A stretch of DNA of 64,000 nt, taken from Sclerodactyla briareus. Its lineage: Eukaryota; Echinodermata; Holothuroidea; Dendrochirotida; Sclerodactylidae. Shown piece after piece: positions 61,184-64,000 of this stretch. The notes beneath the pieces were generated by a model. It made no database searches. It had not been told where the DNA came from and saw only the letters and a program-made list of their open reading frames with translations. Location: assembly GCA_026419785.1 (NCBI GenBank), contig JAODTK010000433.1, positions 248,001 through 312,000 of the forward strand. Direction: 5' to 3'. Each line of letters opens with the position of its first letter. Within the stretch, counting starts at the first letter, position 1. A program made the translations under genes and the position numbers.

Positions 61184-62087
61184 GTCACCGATTAGACGGA
61201 GAATCGCACCTATATACAAGGCATTGTGTGAGGGTAAAAACTTTTCTATAATTATCGGATCATAGTTAGAAAAGTTAGTGACAGAACTAGAACTTCATAT
61301 ATCTCTCAATAACGAATTAGGTTGTAGTCTGCTGTTCTGCTTTATTATTTCATTTTTTTACTCCTCACTGAAAACTGATTGCCTTAACTAATAAGTCCTT
61401 TTCCTTGAATGTTCATCTAATAGTTTCTGACCTTTACCTAACCTATTATGGTAATTAATCATTTGGTTAATTATTATAACTATATACACTGCTGTTCCCT
61501 GATGAATAACAAACCTTCCCACTGATCCTACACAACACTGTGTGAAGTTAAAAAAATCGTTGGGAATAATCATAGTTACATAGATATTGATTAGGACTCT
61601 GTACACATTTTTTAGAGTGAAAGCCGAAAAGCAAAGTGATGGCGTAGCTGATGATTTGTTTCCCTGAAGATTTTAAACAGACACGAGAGGCAGACACAAG
61701 ATTTCTGGGCTTGAACGACTGAACAATGAGAAAAAAAACTCCTGAAAACACCTTTTTTTCCACCAAATGACTCTCCGGCCGAGGTATTCCAGAAATAATG
61801 GGTTCGTACTCTCCTAGCTGAAGCTGTATACTGTAACCTATTTATTAAGCTCCTTCGAATTCGAAGTTCAGTACCAACAATTACCGATAATGACTGATGT
61901 ATGTACTCAGCTATGCGAGATGGGTAGCAGTTATCTATGTTGAAAAACCATGCTGGTTGTTACATCTAGTGACAGTGGCCGAAAATATTGAAGGTCCTGT
62001 CTAGGTTTCAGCGGTCTCATGAACTAATTTCCATAAATTACGCAATTCTCAACTTTGGCAAATACCAATTATCAAAACGAATGAACT

Positions 62088-62745
62088 CCAACCTTCGTAA
62101 GTTGGCTAATGACTGCATTTTATACCCAACTATCAGGTGCCTCAATGGCAGTTGTAGATCTGGATAGGTTTTCATCGTGGAGGAAGTCCTGGCCAATGGG
62201 TCCAAATGCTCCGAAGTGCAAGTTGGTTGTCGAAGGAAAATTGAAAGTTATATATTCTCGATATGCCATTGATGATACACCACTCGAAATGTTGGAAGAA
62301 TGTACAAACCTCGGTGTTATTATCACATGTAATCTCCCCTGTGATCTCATATTTACAGAATTGTCCGCAAGATTCTTATCCGATTCGTAGCGACAAAAAA
62401 TTAATGGTCTGTAACTCAAATTACAGCCTAAAAATATCTGGGTTCGTCCCTGTCTGGAATTTGCCTCATCAGTTAGGGATCCATACAAAGCTTGCAACCT
62501 GAATCAACCAAAATCAGATATGTTTAAACGTAGAGCTGTTTGCTTCGTTTGTGAAGCCTATCGACGATAGACCAGTGTGTCAGCTCTTCTTCAGCAGCTT
62601 TGGTTTCCTGCACTGCAGGAGAAAAAGCGTGATTCACGACTCGAGCTTCTCCACAAATTGTTTAACAAACTTGAAGCTCTCCTAGTACCAGATTTTGTTG
62701 AGCGGAAACGTCAGTCCAGATCAGTATTGATAAATAGTTTCTAGT
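62088..62745 (+). pseudogene. LINE reverse transcriptase relic (palm end to C-terminus)
   Basis: The first frame reads LANDCILYPTI, matching the catalytic FADDTxLY box but with Asn for the first Asp. After a shift it reads VVDLDRFSSWRKSWPMGPNA, PKCKLVV and LEECTNLGVII, which is the DLxxLxxWxxxWxMxFNxxKCxxM..LGVxI segment of non-LTR elements. Further frames give FVPVWN, then RRAVCFVCEAYRR, SALLQQLWFPALQEKKRDSR and LELLHKLFNKLEALL, the typical C-terminal region. At least four frame breaks and the lost Asp show it is dead. Confidence 0.85.
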
Positions 62746-64000
62746 ACAGACAGTTTAATGTTCATACGTATGATTTTAAATGGTCATGCTGGCCAAGAAC
62801 CATTCCAGAATAAAACCGTTACACTTTCGAGGCAAACGAACTGCTGTCAGATGTCGGCAAAGATGGTTTATCTTCGGGTCTTTGATCTTGTGGCGTGCTG
62901 CCCCTTTGCAGTGATAACCACTAGCTGGTCTCTGCATAGAACTGATACAACTTACAATATTTTTTCAATTGTTGTACTTTAGTTTTCACTTTATTTTCAT
63001 TAAGTCATCGGAGGAATAAATTAGGCAAAATGGTCATTGACTGTGACATTGTTCTTTAAAGTTTGTACTTGTCGTGACCAATAACTCATGGTCGTATATA
63101 TAAGGGAGCAAGAACGTCAACGGTCATTCCGAAGTAATCACAGTGAATAAACATCTTGTACAAATTAGGTTGAACGTTTAGCATTGAATGAGTTACTTAG
63201 TCACAATTAGTAAATATCAGTCTAGCTTTCCCCAATCAAATTCTTTTCATTTAATTTGGCAATTGTTATCACATGGCATTGAATCAAAATATATACTGTG
63301 CTGTTACATAAAAAATATCATAGACACAATGGAGTGACCAACAATATTCAGATGTTCGTCCTGTGTTAGAACGTTACGTGTAAAGCAGTGACGGCAATAA
63401 CAGCTGATGTTACTCTGACAACTTTCGCGCGATTTTCATCAACATGTGCAATGAGGTTATACATATATTGATCTTGCAAAACACTGACACAAGACAAGTC
63501 CGACTACACAAACCGATGAATGACGTCTCGTTGGTGTTAATGGAACAAATAATGAATGCATTTCAACCGTTCCACAGTATATACATTTTCATTTGTTGAA
63601 AATTTTAACGAATCTCATTGAATACATTTGTCCAAACTTATGACAATAGTTTTGTGCTATCGCACTCTTAGACACCATTGCCTCCTATATGGTAGAAAGT
63701 AGGTGATAGCAACAATTTTTACAGTTGTTTCGAGGTAAGTTCAGGGCGTAGACATACAGCTTGTACAAAGTATGGTAAACTGCCTGCATTGGCAGATTAA
63801 CATAAACCTTGGCACATATAAATGTAAATACTACGTGGTGGTTGTTGGCGTTTAGGTCGGGGTCATCAAGAGACAAATTACAAACCATTGTATACTTTTC
63901 AAATGAAACTTGATTACCATTCACCGTATACCCTGGATTGACTTTTTTACGTTTACGGTTACGTTGCGTTTTTTTGTTGTTTAAGGAATCGTAGTGGGTA
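62746..64000. other. Window end, nothing recognised
   Basis: AT-rich sequence with one 79-codon minus-strand frame (63685-63924) that I cannot place in a family. No repeats or elements were noted. Confidence 0.55.

Overview
The window is animal genomic DNA. It has no bacterial operons or ribosome binding sites. Its one confident gene is split into short exons with GT/AG borders separated by introns of up to about 12 kb, and the rest is dense with microsatellites, minisatellites, SINEs, foldback elements and LINE relics. The receptor family, the AGGTCA-bearing repeats and the tRNA-derived SINEs suggest a marine invertebrate, perhaps a deuterostome such as an echinoderm. That placement is inference only. 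No gene is complete within the window.

The central finding is one plus-strand gene running from at least 11648 to a polyadenylation signal at 55908. It encodes a class C G-protein-coupled receptor of the metabotropic GABA-B family, closest by eye to GABBR2 or GABBR-like orphans. Fourteen exons could be placed. Seven (11648 to 35929) encode the extracellular Venus-flytrap domain. Five (36495 to 44701) encode TM1 to TM7. Two (54337 to 55833) encode an intracellular coiled-coil tail. The N-terminal exons (signal peptide and first strand of lobe 1) were not found and may lie upstream of the window or in a gap. A short stretch of lobe 1 between the exons at 23618 and 26581 was also not found. The reading frame is broken by about a dozen single-base indels, although nearly all splice sites and conserved residues survive. 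I favour unpolished long-read assembly error over true pseudogene decay, but the sequence alone cannot settle this.

Layout. 1-11.6 kb: no recognised exon; three diverged copies of a roughly 0.8 kb repeat, two SINEs and a TAG microsatellite. 11.6-23.6 kb: first exon found, then an intron holding a 22-bp minisatellite, AGGTCA-bearing repeats and a 2.9 kb array of an 18-bp minisatellite. 23.6-36 kb: the rest of the flytrap exons, with two related foldback elements. 36-44.7 kb: the seven-helix exons, with a repeat cluster and a foldback MITE in the TM3-TM4 intron. 44.7-54.3 kb: a long intron with a SINE, a degenerate array, a pair of RFX X-box-like palindromes, a possible decayed receptor-like fragment and a 1.1 kb array of an about 89-bp unit. 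54.3-56 kb: cytoplasmic tail exons and poly(A) signal. 56-64 kb: a hAT-like MITE, a SINE, two LINE reverse-transcriptase relics, a foldback element and an unidentified minus-strand open frame.
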